Below are positions 10,136 to 22,190 of a stretch of DNA of 64,000 nt, piece by piece. The position numbers were made by a program, and so were the translations under genes. The notes beneath the pieces were generated by a model. That model did no database searches. It was given only the letters and a program-made list of their open reading frames with translations, and had not been told where the DNA came from. The stretch lies in assembly GCA_038380795.1 (NCBI GenBank), contig CM076259.1:98195739-98259738 (forward strand), given 5' to 3'. Source of the stretch: Pyrocephalus nanus (taxonomy: Eukaryota > Chordata > Aves > Passeriformes > Tyrannidae). The first letter of the stretch is position 1, and each line of letters begins with the position of its first letter.

Positions 10136-13100
10136 CTTAACTTTACCTGGCATGCTTTTAAATGGCCTCTGAGGAACAAGTTACAACCAGTGAATCCAGT
10201 CATCCCCTGGGTACTGTAACCAGGGGTACACAGTTTGGCTTTAGTTCTATGCTTCATAATTAGGCATCCATGATGAATACACACACAAGACTGAAACACA
10301 GGATTCCATTGTGCTTTCACTTATTTGCAAACCCGAAAAGTTTATTTTTAAGCTCAGCATTGAAATGAGGGTCTTTTCTTTCCCTCCTGTCACATGAAAT
10401 ACCAGAGAGGGATGGTTATTCTGGAAGGCCTTTTTTGTTACATGTGAACAGCATAGAAATTAAGTCCCAAGCCAAATATTTTAGGACTTGTAACAGGAAA
10501 AAAATTATAAAATACCAAAACCAGACAAAATTCCTCTACTGCAGCTGGAGTCTCTAATAAATTAATTCTAATGACTTCATACTTATGATAGCATAAGGAA
10601 GTGTAGGACTAGTGGATTTACAATGCAGTGCACTAACCCAGTACACTTCTTTACATGTTTTTATACATTTCCTGTGTGTTTCAGGGAAAATGTTCTCACA
10701 GTTACACATATATCTGTCAGATCTAGGTCTGACTTTCAAGCATGTGAGCTGTTTAAATCCAGGGCCTGAATTAAGTCAAACATCTAGTGACTGGTGAAAA
10801 GCTATTATCATTAAATATAAACTTGTTTTCTTTTTTCAAAAAAGGTTTTTTTTCAGTTATCTTTCCAAAGTTTTCATAATATTTGTCAAAGCTTGATTTA
10901 TCAAAACACAGCTGCTAGTGGAAAAGAGAAATATGTATTTTTAATGTAATTTCAAAATTTCAAAATATCAGAACTTTTAAAGCAACTTTCTAGGACATCA
11001 GTTTTGGCTACAAGTGCACATTCTCACAAAATAATTTTAAAAGTACATTCCTAGTCTAAAAAGTTCATATGTGAACTACTACTTCTCTGCTGTATTCCTC
11101 GGCTACTTACTGGAATAACCTTATCCACATGACTGTTTTCATCTTGTTTCAACTCTTCTTAGACTCCCTCACCCTATAAATTTGAACAGCCTCTAACAAT
11201 GGTACTTTGATCTGGGATATTATTTTAGATACAAGTGGGATATTCATCATAATAACAGTAAGCACTGTATGCTTTTAAAATCTTGCGCAAAATGCTGCTC
11301 TTTCAATTTCAAAGGCACCAAGATGTTGCTTCATCACCTCTTTCATAACCTTCGTCTCCAGCTTTTAGCCTTGGGACACATGAGAAATACTTAGTCACTT
11401 TAAATGTTAGATGGCACATTTCCTAGAACAGAAAATAAGATACTTCTATTTCTGAAGTAAACAAAAAAGAGCAAGCAACAACCTATGTGTTTTAGACATT
11501 GCAAAATGTGGGATTCTGTGAGACCTTTCTCCTCTCCTGGAGCGCATGCTGGGGCACACATCTCCTTCCCCATGAAGCAGAGGTTATTATACAACAGAGG
11601 GCTTCAGAAGCAATGGAAAGCATTTTGTTATGATATTAGCTGCTACAATAACATACCTTCCATGGAAATATTTTCCTTTAAAGATATTACTGCAAAATAT
11701 TAGATGCATGTTTAACTTTATATTCATCAGTAGTCCTATTGTCTTCAAGTGCACAGTCTTTGTAAAATTACAGCCTACATCTCTTCTCTATGGTTGTCGT
11801 AGCCAGATGTTTCTCCTTAGCAGTATAAGAAGACACTAAGAAAGAAAAATGTTATTTATCTCCAAATAGATACATTAAAGTGTAATGCCTGAACTGACTT
11901 TATTGTTCTTCTAATTAAAATATCAAAATTAAACAAAAAGGGAGTAAAGGAGAAAAAAAATAAATAAAGAGTTTTCCAAAGAGATGTCTAAGGACATTTT
12001 TTAATTTACTACCCCATATCAACCAAAAGGTTCGAGAGTGAAGATAACAAACCAGTATCTCTAACAGAACCAGCACTTCTAACAGAAACAATGTAATACA
12101 AGTTAAACATAAAATATTTTGTCATCCACATTTTCTTGGAACAGATTTATGTCATGTTTTCTGAAGTTCCTTGAATATATTTATTTCAGAGTACATTAAC
12201 AAGCCTTGAAGCCTGTGGCTTGTGCTTTATTTTTCTCTCCTAAGCATGAGCTACACACAGTAACATCATTTTAAGGTGCCTGCTTTTCCCAAAGACCATT
12301 TGGGTTGACATTTATCACTTGTAGATATAACCAAAATTTAGAACACCAAAGTGCTGTGTTTCATGGTGAAAAACTTGAAAGTCTTTATTTTAGGAGACTC
12401 TGAAAAAGGATTCACTTTGAATATCTAACTTTCACTGATTTTATATTGCTAAATTATCAGCTCTGGAGTCATTGTTCAACAGCTGTGATAAGGATTCACA
12501 GTGGCTAGACTACTATTTAGGGGAAATGTGAATCTCACTGCTTGTCATACATTAACGTGAAAAGCATGAAACATCCATTTATAAAAAGCTATTTTTAGTG
12601 TAACAGAATGAGATCAAAACTCAAGTGTGTATGTAACAGCTGCGGTGCATTTAATGCACTGTTCTATCTTGTTTAAAGTTGTTTTGAAACAGTGTACAAG
12701 AGTAGGTTATTAGTGTTACTGGTATAAGAGGGGTTTTGACTGAAAAATATTTCCTTTACAGAATGATGTCAGGGAAAACATTAGAACTACTGTCTTCCTG
12801 TGTTAAACAAAGTAAACCATGCCACTTAAAAGGTTTAATTTTCTTTTTCTTATTCCTGGAGGTTACTTATAATAATATTTAATGAAAGAGGACTACATTT
12901 TCATCATGAGTACAACTGCAGAAGTTGGATGGTCTTAATTAACAGGAGCTAAATTAAAGCACTCCATGAAAGACTGTAGTAGAATGGTATTTTTGGTCCA
13001 TTTGGTTCAAGAGGAGATCTTGCTTGCTTTCTTACATTCTTTAGATAGGATTCATTAAAGCAAATAAGAATAATAGAGGAATGCCATTACTGCAGGTCTG

Positions 13101-16100
13101 AGAGATGAAAGAAGCCAAAAACACTCCAAAGGGAAGCAATGAAGATCAGATTTCTGAAAGAATTATTTTTCTAACCACGGCTGGAGAGTTAAGATAGAAA
13201 GCTTTGAACAGTTGCGTGACTTCACCTGGATTAGATTATACCATTGTAATAGGAAAATTAGTCAAACAAATTAATCCTGTGTACCTAACCATCACTTAGA
13301 ACAGAATTAAAAGAACCAAGATGCATTTATTTTTAAAATATTTACATTTAAGGTATGCTTGGCAATATTTTTAAGGTAGTTCTGCTTGAACTTTGCTGGT
13401 TTCAAGAAATAATTATTTGCCCATCATGCTGCACATCTTCATCACTAGAAGATACATTATTAATTTATTTTGGCCTGCTCATATACCCTGGAAACAGAAC
13501 TTTGAAGAAAGTAAGTCCAAGCAGCCTGGATCAGCCATAACCCGCATCTGTGAGGATTCTACAGAGTGGCTTCAAGAGACAACATAACCCAGTAAACTGT
13601 TTTTGTGCCTACCAGATAGTTGCTATGGACTCCTAACCTCTAAAGGGAATTCATCTCAAGTCAGGCATAGAAAGTCCAAAGCTAGGACATAGGCTGCCCC
13701 TGGTCCCTGGCACAAAAGTATACCAGGTGTCTCAGAGGTTGAGCCAAAACTGTGTAATTTTGTGTAATGAGCCACCCATATGTAACCAAGCAAATGTGAT
13801 GACCATAAAAGAATTTTTGTAGTACCATCTTTATTGAGAACATAAAATTTGTCTTTACAGTCTATGCAATGCCATGCATGGTGGCCAAGATCTTTTTGAG
13901 TAATTGGAGCCAGATACCAAAGGCAGGAGAACTGCACAATTAGGCTTTCATAACAATCTCTTCTCCCTCTTCTGCCTCCAAGGAAATAGCTCTAAGCAAG
14001 GACTGACTCCTCTACTCCCAAAAGAGTCACCCTGGCTATTCACCTGCAGAGGCAGTGCTAGCTTTCCCTGCCTGCTCACATGATTTTTCATGTACTCCCA
14101 CAGCCAGCTTATCTCTGAGGGAGGATCTATAGATGGGATACTCTCCTGGCAAAGGCAGGACTCCAGAGCATAGGTCCCTCATTTTCCAGGTGTGTAGTCC
14201 AACCACTACCTGAAACAGACATTCCTTACCCTGCCAGCCCAAGGTTCAAAAGTTGGCTACAACCGCATTATTTTGTGAGGTGCTCCACCCATGTGGCAGT
14301 AGCAAGAGATTCTTCTAAAACACCCGTGGGCCATCAGGTGCCATATAGTTTAGTTTCTGTATTTTGAGCAGGATTATGTTTGAAAGACTTAAATGAGTTG
14401 CTCAGGGGAAGACAGCAAAAGAGAAGATTAATCACATTTAGGTTTAAGCTATGTTAGGCAGAAACTGGATGGGGATTCTTCACAGAATATGTTTCCATTG
14501 TCCACCAAGATTCAGCTCAAATTCTGCTTGGTAAGTGAGAACAAGAGACACTTGAATTACTGGTTTAATTGAAACACCTGAAATGTAAGGTAATCCAACA
14601 GGAATAAGGACTTCCTGTGTGGATCAGTATATGTTGATTGACAGACAGCTAGCAAAGAGCAAGAAAAGTAGTGGTCTCCCAGATCACAGGGCTAGTGTAA
14701 GATGAAGATTTCAGTGTATAAATTTATAGCTTAAATTAGTCAAGAGAATGTGTGGTGGATATGGTGATATGATAACTTATCACACTAATGCAGAATAACA
14801 TGAGCTGTCTGCTGTCCTCTTTGGCTACTTGGGACTTACCAGAATTATGTTCTTTTTGTTGTCCTTTCATGTTCTATACCATGCAAACTAAAGTACCACT
14901 GCATATAGTTATCATCTTTTAATTCCAACTGACTATAAATTTGACAAAATTTTTTCATTAGTAATATGTTCACAGAGGTCACAGAGAACCATCCAGCATT
15001 TCACGCACTGAGAAATCCAACAGTAAAAAGCTGTGTTCAACAGTAACTATAAAAAACCCTCATGCTAGAGCATGTTCCAAATAACTCAACTTTAATGGGA
15101 ACTTACTGATTTGAGTTGAGAGCCCAAGGGTCACATGTGATCCTTGTCATGACACTTCTCTGCAAACCATACTGACTTGTAAAACTATAATCTATACTGA
15201 GCTATAAAAACTGGTACAGATTTTCCACCCTGGTCTAGGAGGCTCAAAAAGCTCAGGTGACCTTTGGATGCCCAGCAAGAGAGGACAGGCAGTAGAGCTA
15301 TTAGTGCAATGAATAATGATGCTCTTTTTGTAATGCCTGCAATAACAGTAAAGTTGCCATCTTATTCACAGGCAGGGGATTCTGGCCTCCTGGAAAACTT
15401 TACAGGAAAATTTAATCTACTGTTTCCGTTCAGCCTATTTACATCATAGTTTTTAATAAAATGACTAATGGTTTACAAGAAAGCAGGCATGAGTTAGACA
15501 TGCCACATGATTTAAGAGCTAGAAAAGCAGCTTTATTTTAATTTCAGACAAGTAACTTGTTATCTCAAATGCTATAATCATCTTAGTCACTTAAATACGA
15601 AAAACATTAGGCATTTTGGGGTAATTTAAAGGAACTACTATCTCAGGATTTCTAAAAATGAAAAAAAAAAAAAAAAAAGGAAATGCCAGAATGACCTCAC
15701 ATCAAAGAGATGTATTTATAAGTAATAAATACTTTCTCTCATAAATGAGGTCTCAGGTTGTACCTGATCGGGCAACTTGAGAATGTTTCCCTGCTTTGCA
15801 TTTGTCTCCCTGCTCCAGCTAATTCCTTCTCAATCAGGACAAAACCCGAACACTCATCATTCCCCACTTTCCACAGAAAGGAAACCCAAATACACAGGTC
15901 AGGCAAGATGCAAGTGAAGCATGGACCAGAACGCCAGGGCATGCACGGTATGCCCCAGCAGAAAAGTCTAGACACAGCTTTGAAATACCAGTAGGAAACT
16001 GACTGAAGAAAACTCACTTGGTTTGTAATGTCTGAAGTGCCCATCAAAAGTGAGTTTCCCCTGTATCAGCTTGTCACAAAAAATAGCCTCTCAGAATAAG

Positions 16101-17467
16101 GCTCCATAGTAAGAAATCTCACTCAAGCAAAGATTTGGCAATCAACATTTGAAAAATTCCTCAAAATCAATAGTCAATGATAATCAATGAAAAAGAAAAA
16201 ACACTGGCATCATGGTAGGTACATCCCAAAAATTCAGTGAGCTAATTTAATTTTACCTCTTCTTTAATGTATCAAGTGAAGGAATCTCTTAATTGGTGAA
16301 ATTTAATATTAAAGAAAAATAGAAGCTTCAATAATAAGCCAGTGTACCATATAAGAAAACTTCACAACCACAGTTCTGAAATCCCCAGGATTTCCTAATT
16401 CAGAACCACACAAGTTTCAACTTTCAAAACATAATATTATTTTATTATGCTGAAGTATTTAGGATATTGCTACACTCCTTTTGAAATCTTGGAGATGCAT
16501 GGAAGAAAAAATGAGAAACTACCAAAAATATATGAGTGGAAAATATTATAGCTCTGCACAACAAATAATATCATCACTTAAAACTGGCTCTTTTCTGTGC
16601 ATGTCAAATGAGACGATGCTCACAAATTTTGAAATTAAAGCTTCTGCTGACAGTTTTGTTTAACTTTTGCTCCTTACTTCTAGATATGTCCCGTGTCATT
16701 GTAACCCTATTATATCTGAAATTATAGGGATACTAACAACTTCACTTTAACACATTAAGGACAAAAAGCACTCTTTTTGTCTGATCTGTTAAAGAGTTTT
16801 TGATTCCTCCCTTATCTATAAGTAAATTTATAAACATGAATTATTCAGTACATAATTTGTTGATGGGCCAAAAGAATTTTCATGGATCGCATTTACATCT
16901 GCTCAGAGAAAATTACTTTGTCAGTGATACCACTAACATCATCACTGAAAAAGTTATTTTTGCTGAGCAAAGGGTCAAAACCTCAAAGACATCTGCTCAA
17001 AATACCGATGTGTGTATTCCCTGTGTTAGCATAAAACTAACAGAAACCTAGGAATAGCTTCCTTAGAAATCCAAGGCAGATTTACTGAGCTTTACTCAAA
17101 TCAATATTGTTGCCAGAACAAATATTCTGGATACACTGACTTAGCAATCTGTTTTTCTACAAAGTTATATTGGAAGATGTCTAGCTGCAGGCCACCCCTT
17201 TTATTTTCTGGACTGAGTGTAGTAATATCAGGTTTTCCCTGGCTAAATTAAAACAGGGGAGAGAAAGCACCTTTCCATTCAGAAGAAAATTCAGCATATA
17301 CTATTGAAAGAAGGCTTCCTTTGAAATTTTATTTCCTTTTTGCTTAATTTGGTATTGTCAGGATGAAATTTTAATAAAGATGTGAAAGATGTGAAAGGCT
17401 TCCAGGAAAATTGGTGATGCGTCATCAGGTGACATTTTTCAGTCCGCAAATGATGGTTTTAAACCTC
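10136..17467. other. Gene-free unique DNA
   Basis: No supportable gene. A small stem (CCCCTGG at 10204-10210 with CCAGGGG at 10220-10226) sits near the poly-T. Open frames are short and without known domains; those near 13656-13937 and 15739-16047 (minus) were examined and resemble nothing I know. Confidence 0.55.
15661..15678. repeat. Poly-A run, 18 nt
   Basis: Pure A homopolymer with no recognisable retrocopy to its left. Confidence 0.9.
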
Positions 17468-17484
17468 TTTTTTTTTTTTTTTTT
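17468..17484. repeat. Poly-T run, 17 nt
   Basis: Pure T homopolymer followed by a short pyrimidine stretch. Confidence 0.9.
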
Positions 17485-20400
17485 CCTCTTCTTTTACCAT
17501 ACCGTTGTCAAAAACCCTGGGGAATGTATCCATCTCCTAAAACTCTTAAGGAATCTTAGCTATTTGCTGAGCACACACAGCAGTACAGCTAGCATTTGTC
17601 TTGTCATGGTTACCTCTCTTTGCAAACAAACACAGCAATATACTTTATGTCTACATACATCTTCACCCAGCTATAAGGCTGTTTGATAACACCAACAGAG
17701 TGCCCAAGATGTAATGAGACAGATTCCCAATAAGCCTTATAACTCAGTGACCCATTGTAACCGGCACTCATGGCCTTATGGTCTTTTTTCCATTAAGCAG
17801 CTCTGCTATGGAACTCTGTCAGAGCATCAGCTAAAGCAGTTCAATCCTGATGCTTTAGTTGATTTCTGAGCCGAGACTTTTAGTGAATTTTAGCCTGGAT
17901 TCATAGAGCTCTGCTATTTCAGTCTGAGTGCAGGTTCAGAGGAGTGACTAAGCATGTTGTTTCGGTGGTTATCCTGAAAGGATCAGTACCTAAAGGATCT
18001 ATTTGCACAGTGCAGTGGGTTATGGGCCATGATCACCTAGTCCAGCATCGACCAAGCTTGTTCCGAATTGGAAGCAATATAATCAGTGGTGAATTTGGCT
18101 GCTTTGTTCATGGAATAGGGACTGGCCCCTCTCCAAGGCATCCTACAGTCCTGAGGAGACCTACTAGTCTGCTGTGAGTCATGGGGACTCTTGGCTTTCC
18201 CTACAGACATTGGAACTGTAAGAACCCATTACTTCTCATACACAGTGTGCCCTGGCTCTGTGTGTATGAGCACGAGGAGATGTCTATAGTTCATTTAGCT
18301 CTAAATAGCTGACCACAGTTCTTCTGTAACCAGTTTTTAAGCAGTGCAGCTATTCTCAATTTTGGCTTTCTATTTGAATAAGAAACATTAACCAACAAGA
18401 ACCCATGCTTCCCAGGTGCCATTTGCTAGTGTAACTGTGCAAATTCAGAGTATTGTCCCTAAGTATTTAACTAATTTTGACTTTACTTTCTCCCAGCTTG
18501 TTAGATAAGACTACATGAACTAGCACAAGTGCCTATTCCTGTACTAATAATAAAGAGTAGCCATTCTTTTTACTTTTTTTCCCACTAATTATTGCAGAGT
18601 GAAGAAAGAGTTCACCTTTTCTCCACAGTTGTACTCAATTACTTCCCTCAAAGTTTCGGGACTCCATGTTATCAAAACATGTCATTCTTAGTTTCTCTTT
18701 TATTTTTGAAAAAGTGAAAGCCCTTTGCTTTATACACTTACACTTCTGTCTTTGTTTTAGGTGGGGACAGGAAAGGGAAGCAAGATGAGCTTGACCGGAG
18801 CTGTTTAGTGGTGCTGTCACTGTTTCTGCAATAGTGTTGGCTTCTGCACTTGAAAGCTTCTAGAAGCTTGCATGATGCTCTCCAGAGCTCAGATTATGAA
18901 TAGATGGATAATACTGCTTTTCAAGACAAGAATCTTTGCCTGCCAGCTTGCAAAATGGTAGAATTTATTAGAGCCTTAGCTTGTTTCTGCAAATGCTGTG
19001 CATCATCTTGGCTTGTGCTGTCTCAGCACATTCAGCTACCTGCCCTGGTTTTGTACGGAGGCAGGGACTAGCACCCCACATGCCCTGCCTCCTCCACTCC
19101 ACCAAGATGTTCTCTGGATCCAACTCAGAGTCCTCCTCATGAGCCATATATAGAGACTTATTCTGCTTGACAGTTACTAATATTTACCTCTTACTACAGC
19201 CCCAATTTGCTTTCTGCTCTGAGCTAATGCACTCACAAGAGTGCATTTTGCAGCCACGCTCCCAGTGTCTCCCCTATCTCTTTGGTTTGGGTCATAGGAG
19301 TGTACATGCTGAACTCCTCACAGATGAAACAAAACTGGCAGTGTCCTCAGTGTGCTTATGGATGTTCAGTCCAAAGTCCCAGACTATAGCTAGATCAAAG
19401 CAAAACTTCTCAACAGTGCAGTAAAGGCATCACACTGCACCATTGACAGAGGAGCTCCTGTTTAAGCAGCTTTCTGGCTAACATAGTCTTTTGTTACTAA
19501 TTTTTATTCCAGCCCCACTTGGTTTGTTACCGAAGATTCAATTTAGCACTTGCAGATGCATTAGCCTCACTCATTTTAAATTATTTACAAACTCTTCTCA
19601 GAGTCTTTGATCCTTACTTTAAAGCATAACACTAGTTCTTAGGTTTTTGTGCCATTTCATGTTTAATGATATTGTTTCCTTTGCCTGAATTGTCTGAAAA
19701 ATCACAGTTTGAGTATTTTAGCAGTAATTAAAAAAAATAAGGTTCCCTTCCACTGGTTTCCCTTCTTAGTTTAAGCAGTGTTTCCGTCTGATGAGGTGTC
19801 AGCATCCTCCAGTTTCCCTCCAAATTTCAGCAGGACCAGACTCAGAATTGTCCCCATTTCCACAGTTCACACCACATGACACTCAGCAGTTACTGAAAAA
19901 CGATGAGACAGACACTCTCTGCCTTCTGAGGGTTGAGGATAGACATGGAGGGTCCGTATTCCTCCAGAGGCTCCATGAAATCCAGCATCCTTTTTGCCAG
20001 ATGGCCCTACAGATGGGGCAGCAAACCAGTGGTTATGGGTTTGAGAGAGGGAAAGCTGCCACCTTCCTGGTAAGATTTCACTCTTTGATGATGAAGCATT
20101 AAAGTTGGCTTGAGACTCTACAGGAAACACTGGAAGGTGTTTACAATCATGACTCATTTCAAATAAAGGGTTTCAGCCTTAAACTTCACCAAAACAGCTC
20201 ACGTTGGTGACAATGCCTCAGATGAGAATGCCTGTCAGGTGAGGCAAAGTTACACACCTCACATGGGTGCCACAAGACACAAGATGCACAGACATGCTGC
20301 CACTCTAACACTCACTGAGAGAAATGGGTCTCCAGAAAAGGCTGACCACAAGCACTGCATGCTACCCTCAGTCTCCATTTCTGGGGGTTGCACTATGCAT

Positions 20401-22096
20401 GCAGCCACAAACTATGGATGGCTCATCTGCACTCACGTGAGGCAAAATACTGATTAGCAGCTTCAGCTTTTTCAGTCTGGATCTCAATTGGGCTAGTGTT
20501 CAAAGGCAGAAATATGACAGCCTAAAAATAGCTGTCAAAAGCAGAAGTTGGAAGACAGTATAGTGTCTGGGGTTATTCAGACTTATGGATGTGTTATGAG
20601 AGTCTAGGGAATTATAGAGCTAGCCCTCTAAGGGCATTCGTCTTGAGGCAAACAGTAAAACTCTTGTGATAGGAAACTAAAACACCAAATTGGAACCTAA
20701 TCATCTCAGCAGTTTGAGAAAAGAGCTTAATACCTTGACTTTCATTTTATAATTTAATCTTGATTAAAAGAAAGATGAATGACACATCTATGTGACTAGA
20801 ATTGATTCAGATAGTATAGGAAAAAAAGAAAAAGTCAGTTTGGTGGATTTTTTAATCTAAATTTATTCTTTCCTTATTTACAGTGACAAACGGATTACAT
20901 TACAAAAGCAAAGGTTGACATGCTTAGCTTTAGTACCACAGTGACATATTTGCCTTAGTTCCCATATCAATTTTTATTCAGCAATTTGCTTTATAGAAGA
21001 CATTGCAGCACCCCAGTTAAAATGGCTGGCTAAGGTGCACCTCCTCTAACAACCACCTCTCTACTACACACTAGAAGAACTGAGAAATTAAAGAACCTTG
21101 CCTTTCCCTATTAGAGAGGATGTCCAAGGGAAAAAAAAGGTTGCCAGCAGCTCTCCCTTTAGGATTTTACCCAGGCCCATCCAAAGCCTCCAGTGTTTGA
21201 CTTTTTTTTGCTTTATTAACATAATAAAGTTGCATAGAATGCATCTGTGCACAAGCTTCAAGTAGCCAGCTCATGCTCACAACTCACCATGGCCAAATAC
21301 AGCATTGGATCCTCTTCATTCTGCAGTGCCCCAAGGCTCCCCCACGCAGCTCTGAATGCAGTTCTCTGAAGGAGCACAAGTCCTGACTCCCACTTCTGCT
21401 CTTCCCATTTGAGATGGGATTTGGTGTAACTCCACCTTGTCCTAAAACTGTTCCTGTGTGCAGGCTTTCTTAATTCAACAAGCATCAGCAACCGTTGCGG
21501 TGAAATGTCAGGATGATATAGATACGTCTGCTTCAATTTTAGGAGCCATTATTGAAGCTGTGGAAACAAACAAGGACCTCTTTAAGAGGTCTGACTTACC
21601 ATATTGCTGTTAAATGCAGACTGACCACCATTAATCCACAGAAAATTGGTACAAATCTCTTGCAATAAGAAAATAGGTGTGGAGGAAATAGCAGCTTTGC
21701 AAAATTGAAACCTGTGTTTAATTTTCTAACAAGGAGAGTTTATGAACCTGATTCCTATAATTAATGCCTGCACATACAGTTCCCTATCCTGAATCCCATC
21801 CAATACAAACACTGGTTTTCCAGAAAGGCAGAAACCTGTGATATGTACCACAGCAAGAAGGCCAAGCAAAAGGAGGTCTGCACAGTACCGAGATGGTGCA
21901 GAGTGCACCAGAAAATCTTGCTCTCTCTCCTATAAGAAATGTGTGTACTTTTAGTAGATAGGTCTTAATCTTGGACAAGAATGAGGAAGCAATGGTGTAT
22001 TGGTCAGATATGGTCTTCAAATTCATTTCATATAACCTATGACATCTTTCTTTTCTGACTTACATATCGTGCCTACAAAAATAGTATACAGTTCTC
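17485..22096. other. Gene-free unique DNA
   Basis: No supportable gene. Slightly richer in G and C around 19020-19130 and 19790-20060 than its surroundings. The open frames there (19791-20102 plus, 19867-20157 minus) overlap each other on opposite strands and show no known domain. A perfect palindrome at 18854-18869 is listed separately. Confidence 0.55.
18854..18869. other. Perfect 16-bp palindrome
   Basis: AAGCTTCTAGAAGCTT is its own reverse complement: two AAGCTT hexamers around a TCTAGA core, the centre also matching a heat-shock-element-like TTCTAGAA. No gene is adjacent, so a role is unsupported. Confidence 0.4.
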
Positions 22097-22132
22097 AGAT
22101 AGATAGATAGACAGATAGATAGATAGATAGAT
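22097..22132. repeat. (AGAT)n microsatellite
   Basis: Nine AGAT units with one ACAG-type interruption. Tetranucleotide repeats of this kind are usually length-polymorphic. Confidence 0.95.
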
Positions 22133-22174
22133 TTATTTGTTCAGTTGATTAAGATTTGCCCCTTTCTGCCCAAC

Positions 22175-22190
22175 GGGGGGGGGGGGGGGG
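22175..22190. repeat. Poly-G run, 16 nt
   Basis: Sixteen consecutive G residues, rare in vertebrate DNA and able in principle to form an intermolecular or intramolecular G-quadruplex. Its length is also prone to sequencing error. Confidence 0.85.

Noticed and set aside
9997..10320. Minus-strand frame of 107 codons with a poly-lysine block
   Set aside because: The lysine run is the 42-nt poly-T homopolymer; the flanking residues match no family I know.
12028..12040. GGTTCGAGAG, resembling a tRNA B box
   Set aside because: No matching A box, acceptor stem or anticodon arm around it.
17944..18177. Frame of 77 codons that reads somewhat like a protein
   Set aside because: No family recognised and no supporting start, splice or neighbour evidence.
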